Positions 41,958-49,936 of a stretch of 64,000 nt of DNA are shown here, one piece after another. The notes under the pieces are model-generated. The model had not been told where the DNA came from and did no database searches. It worked only from the letters and a program-made list of their open reading frames with translations. Numbering within the stretch: the stretch's first letter is position 1; each line of letters opens with the position of its first letter. A program made the translations under genes and the position numbers. The stretch spans positions 3,675,501-3,739,500 of the forward strand of contig JAURUC010000001.1 of assembly GCA_030803735.1 (NCBI GenBank), in the 5' to 3' direction. Origin of the DNA: Actinopolyspora lacussalsi (GTDB taxonomy: Bacteria > Actinomycetota > Actinomycetes > Mycobacteriales > Pseudonocardiaceae).

Positions 41958-42287
41958 TGTTTTCGCCTCCGAAGCGACTGGTGTTGCCGGACCCCGCGGC
42001 CTCGGTCGAGGGGCCCTGTTGACGCGGCGGATGGGCGATCGAGCTGTGATGCGCGGCACCGCCGGTGTTAACCGAGTATCATGCACCTCGTTACTTTCAC
42101 GCGCAAGATGTTATTTCTGGGTTTCCGGTTGAGGACGCAACGTGTCCGATCGTGAACCGGTCCAGGGGTGATCGTTCGGCTCCACTGCGCTGTTCGGGCG
42201 ACGTGTTCCCCGAGTCGTGTTAACCCGGGTCTGGACAATTAAAGTAGATAGAGTTAATTTAACGTCAAGTTTGTGAAAGGACGGCGC
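41958..42287. promoter_or_regulatory. Divergent control region of the polyol locus
   Basis: 330 bases between the MFS gene and the HAD-kinase operon. GTTAAC occurs at 42067-42072 and 42219-42224, and the 11-bp palindrome GTTAATTTAAC at 42253-42263; AATTAA (42237-42242) and TTAATT (42254-42259) form a further inverted pair. These AT-rich sites in GC-rich DNA look like operators of an unlinked repressor. Confidence 0.6.
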
Positions 42288-43010
42288 ATGACGGTCAGTG
42301 AGGTAACCGAGCCCCGGTCGACGGGACCGCTGCGGGCGGTCGTGTTCGACATGGACGGCGTACTGGTGGAGAGCGAACATCTCTGGGAACGGATGTGGAC
42401 CCGCTACGCCGCCCGGCACGGACACGAGTGGAGCGCCGAGGACACCTCGACGGTCCAGGGCATGAGCTCGCCCGAATGGTCGGCCTATCTGGGCAGGGTC
42501 TGCGGGACCCCGGAACCCGCCTCGGAGACCGAACGCGCGGTCGTCGACGACATGATCGCCGCGCTGGACGACGGCGAGATCGAACTGCTCGACGGCGCCC
42601 GTGAGATGGTCACCGAGGTCAGCTCGGTGGTGCCGATCGCGCTCGCCTCATCGGCGGCCAGGCCGCTGATCGACGCCGTGCTCAAGCGGCACGGCCTGGC
42701 CGAGCACTTCACGGCCACCGTCTCCAGCGCCGAGGTGCCCAGGGGAAAGCCCAGTCCCGACGTCTACACCGAGGCTGCCCGGCGACTCGGATTCACCGGC
42801 GCGGACTGCGCCGGCGTCGAGGACTCCAGCAACGGGATCCGCGCCGCCCACGCGGCCGGGATGAGCGTGGTCGCCATCCCCAACGCCGGCTATCCCCCCA
42901 AACCGGACGCCATCGCCTCGGCGAGCGTCGTCGCCGACTCGCTGGACCACGTGCGGAAAACCCTGCTGTCCATGCTGTCCGACCCCGTGACCGAGAGCGA
43001 GGGTGCCTGA
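42288..43010 (+). CDS. HAD-superfamily sugar phosphatase / beta-phosphoglucomutase-like
   Basis: A 240-residue HAD-IA protein. Motif I FDMDGVLVESEHLWE is complete (DxD), motif II is 'IALASSAARPLIDAVLKRHG', motif III 'EVPRGKPSPDVYTEAARRLG', motif IV 'CAGVEDSSNGIRAAHAAGM'. It matches sugar-phosphatase or beta-PGM relatives (YniC/HxpB type). The ATG at 42288 follows GAAAGGACGGCGC. The stop touches the start of the DhaK-DhaL gene (TGATG), so translation is coupled. A housecleaning or pathway role on a phosphorylated polyol intermediate is likely but not shown. Confidence 0.88.
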   Translation: MTVSEVTEPRSTGPLRAVVFDMDGVLVESEHLWERMWTRYAARHGHEWSAEDTSTVQGMSSPEWSAYLGRVCGTPEPASETERAVVDDMIAALDDGEIELLDGAREMVTEVSSVVPIALASSAARPLIDAVLKRHGLAEHFTATVSSAEVPRGKPSPDVYTEAARRLGFTGADCAGVEDSSNGIRAAHAAGMSVVAIPNAGYPPKPDAIASASVVADSLDHVRKTLLSMLSDPVTESEGA

Positions 43011-44749
43011 TGACCGGACTGACGGACTCCGCCACGTTCAAGGACTCCTGGCTGGACGGTTTCGTCGCCGCCTACGGCCGCACCGTGGCACGCGTGCCCG
43101 GTGCTTACGGCGTGGTGGGCAGGCACGCTCCCCGCCAGGGCAAGGTTTCGGTGATCATCGGTGGTGGTTGCGGGCACTACCCGGCATTCGCCGGACTCGT
43201 CGGTCCCGGCCTCGCCGACGCCGCGGTCATCGGCGACGTGTTCACCAGCCCCAGCGCCGAGCAGGTCTACCGGACCGCGTTGGCCGCCGACGGCGGAGCG
43301 GGCGTGCTGTTCAGCTACGGCAACTACTCCGGCGACGTGATGCACTTCGGGCTCGCCGCGCGGCGACTGGCGGCCGAGGGCATCGACAGCCGCACCGTGC
43401 TGGTCACCGACGACATCGCCAGCGGCTCCGCCGACACCCCCGAGGTTCGGCGCGGCGTGGCCGGTGACTTCTTCGTGTTCAAGGTCGCCGGTGCCGCCGC
43501 CGAGCGCGGCGAGAGCCTGGACAGCGTGGCCGCGTTGGCGCGCAAGGCCAACGACCGCACCCGCACCTACGGCGCGGCCTTCGGCGGCTGCACACTGCCC
43601 GGCAAGTCGGAGCCGCTGTTCACCGTCGACCCCGGCCGGATGGAACTGGGGCTGGGGATCCACGGCGAGTCCGGAGCGCGCGGCGTCGACACCATGAGCG
43701 CCGAGGAACTGGCCGCCGAACTGGTCGACAACCTGCTGACCGAGTTGCCCGCCGGGACCGAGCGGGTGGCCGTGCTGCTCAACGGCCTCGGACGCACCAA
43801 GTACGAGGAGATGTTCGCCTGCTATCCGGCCATCGAGCGCAGGCTGCGGGCCGCCGGACTGCGCCCGTACCGCCCCGAGGTGGGGGAGTTCGTCACCTCG
43901 CTGGACATGGCCGGACTCTCGTTGTCGCTGCTCGCGTTGGACGACGAGCTCGCCGAGCTCTACGACGCGGAGTGCGACACCCCCGGTTACCGGCCGCTGC
44001 GGCCGCTGACCGACCACGAGCCCACTCCCGAGGAACGTGGGGCGGCCCCCGCCGAGGACGCCACCAGCCGGGGCGGGATCGTGCACGAACTGCTCGACCG
44101 GGCGCTGGGCGACGTGGCCGACGCCGAGGACGAACTGGGGCGGCTCGACGCGGTGGCCGGTGACGGTGACCACGGCCAGGGCATCGTGCGCGGCCTGCGG
44201 GCCGCCGTTCGGGCAGCCGACCGGGTGGGCAGCGACGCGGCCGATCCCCGTTCGATCGGTGACGCGCTGCTGGCGGCCGGGACCGCGCTGGCCGACGCGG
44301 CGGGCGGCGCCTCCGGGGCGCTCTACGGAACTCTGCTCAGCCAGACCGGCGCCGGACTGCGCGAGCACGCGACCGTGGACACCGCCGTGCTCTCCGAAGC
44401 GGTGCGCGAGGCGTCCCGGGCGGTCGCCGAACTCGGTGGCTCCGCCAAGGGCGACAAGACGCTGCTGGACGCGCTGGAACCGTTCGCCGACGAACTCGCC
44501 GAGCGCTCCCTGGCAGGCACCGAGCTGCCCACCGCGCTGACCGCCGCCGCCGAGGTCGCCACGAAGGCGGCGCGGGACACCGAGCGGCTGACCTCCGCAC
44601 GTGGTCGTGCCTCGCGGTTGGGCGGGCACGACCAGGGCACCGCCGATCCCGGTGCGACCTCACTCGCCCTGCTGCTCAGCGCCGTGGCCGCCGGAGTCTC
44701 CGACGGCGCGTGCGAGCGAAACCGTCGAAAGGGGAACCCGGAATCATGA
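43010..44749 (+). CDS. DhaK-DhaL fusion kinase (dihydroxyacetone/erythrulose kinase type)
   Basis: A 579-residue single-chain ATP-dependent kinase. The N-terminal DhaK domain (about 10-335) contains 'KVSVIIGGGCGHYPAFAG', 'LFSYGNYSGDVMHFGLAA' and the substrate-binding His in LGLGIHGESG. The C-terminal DhaL domain (about 360-570) has GDGDHGQGIVRGL and 'DAAGGASGALYGTLLSQTG'. Such fusions phosphorylate dihydroxyacetone, or in mycobacterial tetritol pathways L- or D-erythrulose (DerK/LerK). The linked RpiB-like isomerase fits the erythrulose-phosphate case. It overlaps its neighbours at both ends (TGATG upstream, ATGA downstream). Substrate is inference. Confidence 0.92.
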   Translation: MTGLTDSATFKDSWLDGFVAAYGRTVARVPGAYGVVGRHAPRQGKVSVIIGGGCGHYPAFAGLVGPGLADAAVIGDVFTSPSAEQVYRTALAADGGAGVLFSYGNYSGDVMHFGLAARRLAAEGIDSRTVLVTDDIASGSADTPEVRRGVAGDFFVFKVAGAAAERGESLDSVAALARKANDRTRTYGAAFGGCTLPGKSEPLFTVDPGRMELGLGIHGESGARGVDTMSAEELAAELVDNLLTELPAGTERVAVLLNGLGRTKYEEMFACYPAIERRLRAAGLRPYRPEVGEFVTSLDMAGLSLSLLALDDELAELYDAECDTPGYRPLRPLTDHEPTPEERGAAPAEDATSRGGIVHELLDRALGDVADAEDELGRLDAVAGDGDHGQGIVRGLRAAVRAADRVGSDAADPRSIGDALLAAGTALADAAGGASGALYGTLLSQTGAGLREHATVDTAVLSEAVREASRAVAELGGSAKGDKTLLDALEPFADELAERSLAGTELPTALTAAAEVATKAARDTERLTSARGRASRLGGHDQGTADPGATSLALLLSAVAAGVSDGACERNRRKGNPES

Positions 44750-45210
44750 GCCCGATCACCGTGGCCGTGGCGGCCGACAACGCCGGTGTGGCACTGAAGA
44801 AACTGATCGCCGAACAGCTGGAGGGTGACACCAGGGTCACCGAGGTGCTGGACTACGGCGTGCACGACGACTCCGACGACCGCGCCTACCCCCGGCTGGG
44901 ACTAGCGGCGGCGGAAGCCGTGGCACGCGGCGACGCCGATCGTGCGGTGCTGATCTGCGGCACCGGCATCGGCATGTGCATCTCGGCGAACAAGGTCGAC
45001 GGGGTGCGCGCTACTGTCGCGCACGACTCCTATTCGGCGGAGCGCTCCATCAAGTCGAACGACTGCCAGGTGCTGACCATGGGGTCCAGGGTCATCGGGC
45101 CCGAACTGGCCAAACGACTGGTCGACGAGTGGTTGGGCTATTCCTTCGACCCGTCCTCGGCGAGCGCGGCCAAGGTCGCATACATAACCGACTACGAACA
45201 TCAGAGCTGA
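44746..45210 (+). CDS. RpiB/LacAB-family sugar-phosphate isomerase
   Basis: A 154-residue RpiB-family isomerase, interconverting aldose- and ketose-phosphates. The catalytic base Cys71 lies in ICGTGIGMCISANKVDG; an Asp-Asn-Ala-Gly (ADNAGVALKK) replaces the ADHAG of true ribose-5-phosphate isomerases. 'HDSYSAERSIKSNDCQVLTMG' is typical of the fold. The His-to-Asn change suggests a different sugar, such as erythrulose-4-phosphate/erythrose-4-phosphate (DerI/EryI-like), in line with the preceding kinase. Its ATG overlaps the kinase stop (ATGA), so the two are co-translated. Confidence 0.9.
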   Translation: MSPITVAVAADNAGVALKKLIAEQLEGDTRVTEVLDYGVHDDSDDRAYPRLGLAAAEAVARGDADRAVLICGTGIGMCISANKVDGVRATVAHDSYSAERSIKSNDCQVLTMGSRVIGPELAKRLVDEWLGYSFDPSSASAAKVAYITDYEHQS

Positions 45211-45340
45211 TAGCCGCGGCTCGCGGCGGTCGCCGCGGCCGGAGCGGTCGGGGGCACCGCGCCCGCGAAGGCCGGTCGCCCCGGAAACCGCCGCGGTGAG
45301 CCATCGGACAGCGGTGAGACCGCTGAAGGAGGAATGAACA

Positions 45341-46378
45341 GTGCGCGTGCTGGCAGCGGGCGACAACTTCGTCGGACCCGACCTGCTCGAGAACGCCGTG
45401 CGTTCCCGGGTGAACGACGTCGAGGTCGGCAAGCTCAAACTGCCCTGGCCGGTCGAGCCGTTCGGCCCCGTCGGCGGGGTCGAGGAGGCCAGCGGAACCG
45501 AACAGCAGGTGATCGAGGCCGTCGAGGGCGCCGAGGTGTGCGTGACCCAGATGGCGCCGTTCACCGAGCGCGTGTTCGCGGCGGCACCCTCGTTGAAACT
45601 GGTCGCGGTCTCGCGCGGTGGTCCGGTCAACGTGGACCTCGCGGCGGCGACCAGGGCGGGGGTTTCGGTCACCTACGCACCCGGACGCAACGCCGCCGCT
45701 GCCGCCGAGTACGCGGTGGGCATGATCCTGGCCGCGATGCGCCGCATCCCGGACGCCGACGCCGAACTCAAGCGGGGCAACTGGCGGGGCGACTTCTACG
45801 CCTACCCCGAGGCGGGCATCGAGCTGGAGGGCAGCACGGTCGGCCTGGTCGGCTACGGCGCGATCGGCAGCAGGGTGGCCAAGGTGCTGCGCGCCTTCGG
45901 CGCGGAAGTACTGGTCGCCGATCCCTACGCCGATCAGGACGGGCTGCGCGCCGACGGTGTGGAACCAGTCGCGCTGGAGGAGATGCTGCCCCGCTGCTCG
46001 GTGGTCAGCCTGCACGCCAGGCTCACCCCGGAGACCAAGCACCTGCTCGACGCCGACCGCCTGGCGCTGCTGCCCGAGGGCGCGGTGCTGGTCAACACCG
46101 CCCGCGGTGGCCTGCTCGACTACCAGCCGCTGCCCGGCCTGCTGCGCAGCGGCAAGCTGGGTGCGCTGGCGCTGGACGTCTACGACGAGGAGCCCCCGCC
46201 GCCGGAGTGGCCGCTGCACGGCGCGCCCAACCTCATCACCACCCCGCACCTCGCGGGCGCGACCCGGCAGACCGCGCACCGCGCCGCCGAGATCGTGGCC
46301 GCCGAGGTGGATCGGTTCGCGCGGGGCGAGCGGGCCGCGCACCTGGCCAATCCCGACGTCCGGGGGAGCGAGACATGA
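45341..46378 (+). CDS. D-isomer-specific 2-hydroxyacid dehydrogenase
   Basis: A 345-residue NAD-dependent 2-hydroxyacid dehydrogenase. The Rossmann motif is VGYGAIGSRVAKV; catalytic residues are Arg in NTARGGLLD, Glu in VYDEEPPP and His in TPHLAGATRQT. Near the N-terminus 'LVAVSRGGPVNVDLAAATRAGVSVTYAPGRN' (read in parts) is the substrate-side block; the Arg-Gly-Gly-Pro is unlike phosphoglycerate dehydrogenase SerA and fits glyoxylate/hydroxypyruvate or tetronate-like substrates. GTG at 45341 follows AAGGAGGAATGAACA, a strong ribosome site, 130 bases after the isomerase gene. The stop overlaps the FGGY kinase start (ATGA). Confidence 0.9.
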   Translation: MRVLAAGDNFVGPDLLENAVRSRVNDVEVGKLKLPWPVEPFGPVGGVEEASGTEQQVIEAVEGAEVCVTQMAPFTERVFAAAPSLKLVAVSRGGPVNVDLAAATRAGVSVTYAPGRNAAAAAEYAVGMILAAMRRIPDADAELKRGNWRGDFYAYPEAGIELEGSTVGLVGYGAIGSRVAKVLRAFGAEVLVADPYADQDGLRADGVEPVALEEMLPRCSVVSLHARLTPETKHLLDADRLALLPEGAVLVNTARGGLLDYQPLPGLLRSGKLGALALDVYDEEPPPPEWPLHGAPNLITTPHLAGATRQTAHRAAEIVAAEVDRFARGERAAHLANPDVRGSET

Positions 46379-47832
46379 TCACCGCGGTCGACATCGGAAC
46401 TTCGCTGACCAAGGCGGCGGCCTTCGACGACTCGGGCCGCGTGCTCGCCGAGGCGAGCAGGCAGTCGCACCTGGAGCACTACCCCGACGGCAGAGTGGAG
46501 CAGGACCTCGACGACGTGGTGTCCACCGTGGCCGCCGTGGTGCGCGACGTGGGTGAGCGGACCGGGCAGCAGCCGCGCGCCGTGGCGCTGACCGGGCAGG
46601 GCGACGGGTTGTGGTTGCGGGACTCCGCCGGGAGGCCGGTCCGGCAGCCCATCTCGTGGATGGACGGTCGCGCCGCTGCCGTGGTCAAGCGGTGGCAGCG
46701 CGACGGGGTCAGCAGGCAGGTCTACGAGCGCACCGGCAACGGGCTGTTCCCCGGTGCGCAGGGACCCCTGCTGGCCCACCTTCGCGACAACGAGCCGGAG
46801 TCGCTGCGCGACGCCGCGGTGGCCGGGTACTGCGTCGACTCGGTGCTGCACGTGCTGACCGGCGAGATCAGCGTGGACGCCTCGGACGCCTCCGTGCCGT
46901 TCCTGGACGCCGACACCAGGGAGTACGACGAGCGGGCGCTGGAGGCGTGCGGGCTGACCGAGTTCCGGCACCTGCTGCCCAAGCCGGCCCGGCCGCGGCA
47001 GCTCTTCGAGCTCGACGCCAACGGCGCGGAACTGCTGGGGCTGCCCCAGGGGTTGCCGGTCACGGCGGGCCCGTTCGACCTGCCCGCCTGCGCCGTGGGC
47101 GGCGGGCTGCACGAGTTCGGCGACGGGCTGCTGATCGTGGGAACCACGCTGGCCTGCCAGGTACTCACCGAGTCGGGCAACCGCCGTTGGCAGGAAGAGC
47201 CCTCCGGGATGTGGTTGTGCACGCCCGAGGAGAACCAGCTGCTGCACGGCATGCCCGCGATGGTGGGAACCGCCAGCCTCGACTGGGTGCTGGACCTGCT
47301 CGGCATGGAGATCGGTGATCTCGGCGGGGCGCTGGAGGCCAGCCCACCGGGAGCCAACGACGTCTCCGCGCTGCCCTTCCTGGCGCCGGGCGGGGAGCGC
47401 TCGCCATTCGTGGATCCGCGCGCCAGCGGGCAGATCAGCGGGGTGCGGTTGGGCACCAGCCGCAGCGACGTGGTGCGGGCGGTCTGCGAGAGCGTGGCCT
47501 ACGCGGCGCGGCACTGCTTCGAGGCGGCCGGGCTGAACGGCAAGCTGGTGGCCTGCGGCGGCGGCACGCGCTCGCATCCCTGGGCGCAGGTGTTCGCCGA
47601 CGTGCTGGGGCAGCCGCTGCACCTCACGGACGACCCCGGCATGGGGGCCAGGGGAGCGGCGGTGACGGCCGCCCGCGCGCTGGGCGACGAGGTGGACTCC
47701 GGCGAGTGGACGCTGCCGCTGCGCGAGGTCCGGCCCAACCCGGAGGTGCGGGAGCGCTACGAGGACGGCTACCGCCGCTACCGCGAGACGCTGGACAGCA
47801 TGCGCGAGCTCTGGCGCGACTGGATGGGCTGA
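46375..47832 (+). CDS. FGGY carbohydrate kinase (polyol/erythritol or xylulose type)
   Basis: A 485-residue FGGY kinase. It starts 'ITAVDIGTSLTKAAAFDDSG', continues with 'ALTGQGDGLWLRDSAGRPV', 'QPISWMDGRAAAVVKRWQRD' and 'ERTGNGLFPGAQGPLL', and has 'CGGGTRSHPWAQVFADVLGQP' and 'DDPGMGARGAAVTAARALG' in the C-terminal ATP-site half. A catalytic Asp is expected in AGPFDLPACAVG. The motif set differs from the SePSK-like kinase at 38159 and from glycerol kinase; the SWMDGRA block is xylulokinase/erythritol kinase-like. ATG overlaps the dehydrogenase stop by 4 bases. It ends the operon, before a strong terminator hairpin. Substrate uncertain. Confidence 0.87.
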   Translation: MITAVDIGTSLTKAAAFDDSGRVLAEASRQSHLEHYPDGRVEQDLDDVVSTVAAVVRDVGERTGQQPRAVALTGQGDGLWLRDSAGRPVRQPISWMDGRAAAVVKRWQRDGVSRQVYERTGNGLFPGAQGPLLAHLRDNEPESLRDAAVAGYCVDSVLHVLTGEISVDASDASVPFLDADTREYDERALEACGLTEFRHLLPKPARPRQLFELDANGAELLGLPQGLPVTAGPFDLPACAVGGGLHEFGDGLLIVGTTLACQVLTESGNRRWQEEPSGMWLCTPEENQLLHGMPAMVGTASLDWVLDLLGMEIGDLGGALEASPPGANDVSALPFLAPGGERSPFVDPRASGQISGVRLGTSRSDVVRAVCESVAYAARHCFEAAGLNGKLVACGGGTRSHPWAQVFADVLGQPLHLTDDPGMGARGAAVTAARALGDEVDSGEWTLPLREVRPNPEVRERYEDGYRRYRETLDSMRELWRDWMG

Positions 47833-47900
47833 GACTCACGGGCCGAGATCGCTCTCCACGGGGTCGCTTCCCACGCGGTCGCTCCCCGTGGGGCGCGGCG

Positions 47901-47914
47901 ATTTCGCGAGAAAT
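47901..47914 (+). repeat. Short palindromic element P
   Basis: Exact ATTTCGCGAGAAAT with GCGGCG before and TGACGCC after. Confidence 0.87.
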
Positions 47915-47960
47915 TGACGCCGTCGTGGGGCGGTTGGCGCCTCCTTTCGCCGCCCCGCGA

Positions 47961-48020
47961 GGGTGGGACCGTGACCGGACACTGTCGGATCCCTCGTCCG
48001 AGGAGGTCACGGTCCCACCC
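47961..48020. terminator. Large terminator hairpin of the polyol operon
   Basis: GGGTGGGACCGTGAC (47961-47975) pairs perfectly with GTCACGGTCCCACCC (48006-48020); inside, CGGAC (47976-47980) can pair with GTCCG (47996-48000). It lies between convergent genes. Confidence 0.82.
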
Positions 48021-48154
48021 GGTATTCGCCGTTTCCCGGGCTGTCCTGCACCCGGGATCCTCCGCTTCGGATGCCTCTTCGCGTCCCGGGCGCGGGCGGC
48101 TCGTGCCGGTGCGACGCGGTGCCGAGTACCGCGTCGTGCCCGTGCGGACGTTGT

Positions 48155-48601
48155 TCAGGCGTTCGTCGTACTCGGAGTGGCTTCCGATTCGCGCGGTTTG
48201 CGCAACATCCGGTCGACCGAGTAGTTGCCGCCGCTGAAGCCGAGGGCGAGCGCGGCGGCGGCCAGCACGAGCACGTACTCGTAACCTCCGCCGGAGGAGA
48301 AGAAGCCCTGGCTGAGGTGGACGAAGAACAACGCCCCGAGCATGACCGCCGCCAACAGCACGCCTACGAGCGGCAGTGCTACTCCCAGGATCAGTGCGAT
48401 ACCGCCCAGCGTCTCCACCAGCGCGGCGAACCAGGCTGATACTCCGGGGGCGGGTATTCCCATGCCCGCGAACGATTCGGCGGTGCCGCTGATTCCCCAC
48501 TGGGTGAGTTTCTGCATGCCGTGGGCGATGAACACGATTCCGAGCACGACTCGCCCGAGAAGCAGGGCGAGATCGCGGATTCCGGCTGGTAACTGCGGCA
48601 C
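48155..48601 (-). CDS. DoxX-family membrane protein
   Basis: A 148-residue, four-TM protein of the DoxX family. 'LALLLGRVVLGIVFIAHGMQKL' is the family's first helix and HGMQKL its signature, followed by 'FAALVETLGGIALILGVALPL' and 'FFSSGGGYEYVLVLAAAALALGFSGGNYSVDRML' (in parts). DoxX-like proteins have been linked to oxidative and thiol stress in actinobacteria. The GTG at 48601 is chosen because AGGAGGAAGACC precedes it; an upstream frame to 48685 runs into the operator region. It is divergent from a MarR gene, with operators between, so it is the probable target of that regulator. Confidence 0.9.
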   Translation of the reverse strand: MPQLPAGIRDLALLLGRVVLGIVFIAHGMQKLTQWGISGTAESFAGMGIPAPGVSAWFAALVETLGGIALILGVALPLVGVLLAAVMLGALFFVHLSQGFFSSGGGYEYVLVLAAAALALGFSGGNYSVDRMLRKPRESEATPSTTNA

Positions 48602-48645
48602 GGTCTTCCTCCTGTGGTTCGGCGTCGGGGTTCCCCGACCGGGTA

Positions 48646-48697
48646 GTTCAAATTGAAACCATCGCCAAATTACCGGGTTGTTCAAATTCGAACAACC
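48646..48697. promoter_or_regulatory. MarR-type operators between doxX-like and marR-like genes
   Basis: Two palindromes: TTCAA-A-TTGAA (48647-48657) and GGTTGTTC-AAATTC-GAACAACC with perfect 8-bp arms (48676-48697). Both share a TTCAAATT core. They lie in the divergent promoter, as expected for an autoregulating MarR protein. Confidence 0.75.
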
Positions 48698-48711
48698 GCT
48701 ATGATGGGTGC

Positions 48712-49167
48712 ATGACGCAACCGAGGTGGCTGGACTCCGAGGAAAAGGCCGCGTGGAACGCCTTTCTGGCGGCGAGCCACCGGGTGGAGCGGCGTGTGGA
48801 ACATCACCTGCGTGAGCAGGAGGGACTGTCGCATCCGCAGTACGAGATCCTGGTGCGGCTGGCCGACGAGCCGGAGTGGCAGCTGCGGATGACCGAGCTG
48901 GCCGAATCGCTGCTGACCTCCAAGAGCGGGGCTTCGTACCAGATCGGCAAGCTCGAGAAGGCCGGGCTGGTGTATCGCAGCTCGTGCCCCGGCGACGATC
49001 GCGGGGTGTTCGCGGTGCTGACCGAGAAGGGCATGGCGAAGCTGAACCGGGTGGCGCCCGGCCACGTGGAGCTGGTCCGCTCCTCGCTGATCGACCTGCT
49101 CAGCCGCGAACAACTGGCCGCGCTGACCGACGCGCTCGACACCGTGGGGCGGGGGCTGGAGGACTGA
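48712..49167 (+). CDS. MarR-family transcriptional regulator
   Basis: A 151-residue winged-helix MarR regulator. The body 'WNAFLAASHRVERRVEHHLREQ', 'LSHPQYEILVRLADEPEWQLRM', the recognition region 'LAESLLTSKSGASYQIGKLEKAGLVYR' (in parts) and the wing 'CPGDDRGVFAVLTEKGMAKL' are complete. It starts at ATG 48712, 15 bases after the palindromic operator, so it almost certainly represses itself and the divergent DoxX gene. Its ligand is unknown; related regulators sense phenolics or oxidants. No other gene is in the unit. Confidence 0.93.
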   Translation: MTQPRWLDSEEKAAWNAFLAASHRVERRVEHHLREQEGLSHPQYEILVRLADEPEWQLRMTELAESLLTSKSGASYQIGKLEKAGLVYRSSCPGDDRGVFAVLTEKGMAKLNRVAPGHVELVRSSLIDLLSREQLAALTDALDTVGRGLED

Positions 49168-49313
49168 GTGACGCGATCCCGAGCACCTGTTTGCCGACTT
49201 CGAGTGGTCGTGCCGACACGAGTCGAGCGGCTGAGCGCGGTGCTCCGAGAGCTACGTCGTCGCCGAGAATCTTTCGGCGTGTCTCGTGCGCTGTCTTGCA
49301 CCGGGGCTTCGCA

Positions 49314-49327
49314 GATTTCGCGAGAAA
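49314..49327 (+). repeat. Short palindromic element P
   Basis: Exact ATTTCGCGAGAAAT followed by CGACGCCCCGG, 40 bases beyond the DUF397 stop. The surrounding sequence is repeated next to the second DUF397 gene (52614-52627). Confidence 0.85.
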
Positions 49328-49368
49328 TCGACGCCCCGGTCACGGCGTAGCGCGGCATGCGCGCCAGG

Positions 49369-49581
49369 TCAGCCCTGGTCGTAGTCGCCGGTTTTGAGGT
49401 GATTCAGGAATCCGGCCCAGATTGCGGGGGTGACGGTGAGGGCGCCGCCCGCGCGGTCCTTGGTGTCGCGAACGGCGATGGTGTTGTCGGCGAAGCCGAC
49501 TTCGACGCAGTGGGCGTTGTTGGCGCTGCGGCTGGGCTTGCGCCATGTGTGCGGTGCGGGATGTTCACGGGTCATCGTCAC
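49369..49581 (-). CDS. DUF397 protein, copy 1
   Basis: A roughly 70-residue DUF397 domain ('HTWRKPSRSANNAHCVEVGF', 'TIAVRDTKDRAGGALTVTPAIWAGFLNHLK' in parts). DUF397 proteins in actinomycetes are usually encoded next to Scr1/WhiJ-type XRE regulators and modulate them, as antitoxin-like or development-related partners. Here no regulator sits directly upstream: the adjoining gene is the IS-split DUF3558 copy, so this may be an orphan left after rearrangement. GTG 49581 follows AGGTGGA; ATG 49575 is the alternative. The downstream flank is nearly identical to that of the second DUF397 gene. Confidence 0.8.
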   Translation of the reverse strand: MTMTREHPAPHTWRKPSRSANNAHCVEVGFADNTIAVRDTKDRAGGALTVTPAIWAGFLNHLKTGDYDQG

Positions 49582-49936
49582 GGCTGAGTTCCACCTTCCT
49601 GGCTGATCGGACACCGAACAGGACGCTTCGGAGCAGCTCATTACCCCTACGGGGTCACTTCGCCGCTGGCCACGACGGTAGCGACAACTCCAGGGCTCGT
49701 TGCGCCAAGTCGCACGGGTTTACTTTTCCGATGTTCTCAGTGGAAATAAAAGTGGAGGACAGGACTATCTGGTTTTCGTTTGCGGCCATGTACATCGCGC
49801 AACCCGAGCTTTTCATAGGAGCTTCCGTGTTTCCCACAATTGCGGGATGTCCGGAAACCTCCAGCTTTTCGAAGTATCCGTAGCTCGATTTGTTGTCGTA
49901 GTACTGCTGGATGGAGCGTTCGGGGAACGCGACTAA

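Larger units (their letters stand above)
47833..48154. other. Intergenic region after the polyol operon
   Basis: 320 bases between convergent genes. It holds a P element at 47901-47914 and a large hairpin (47961-48020). No gene is supported. Confidence 0.75.
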
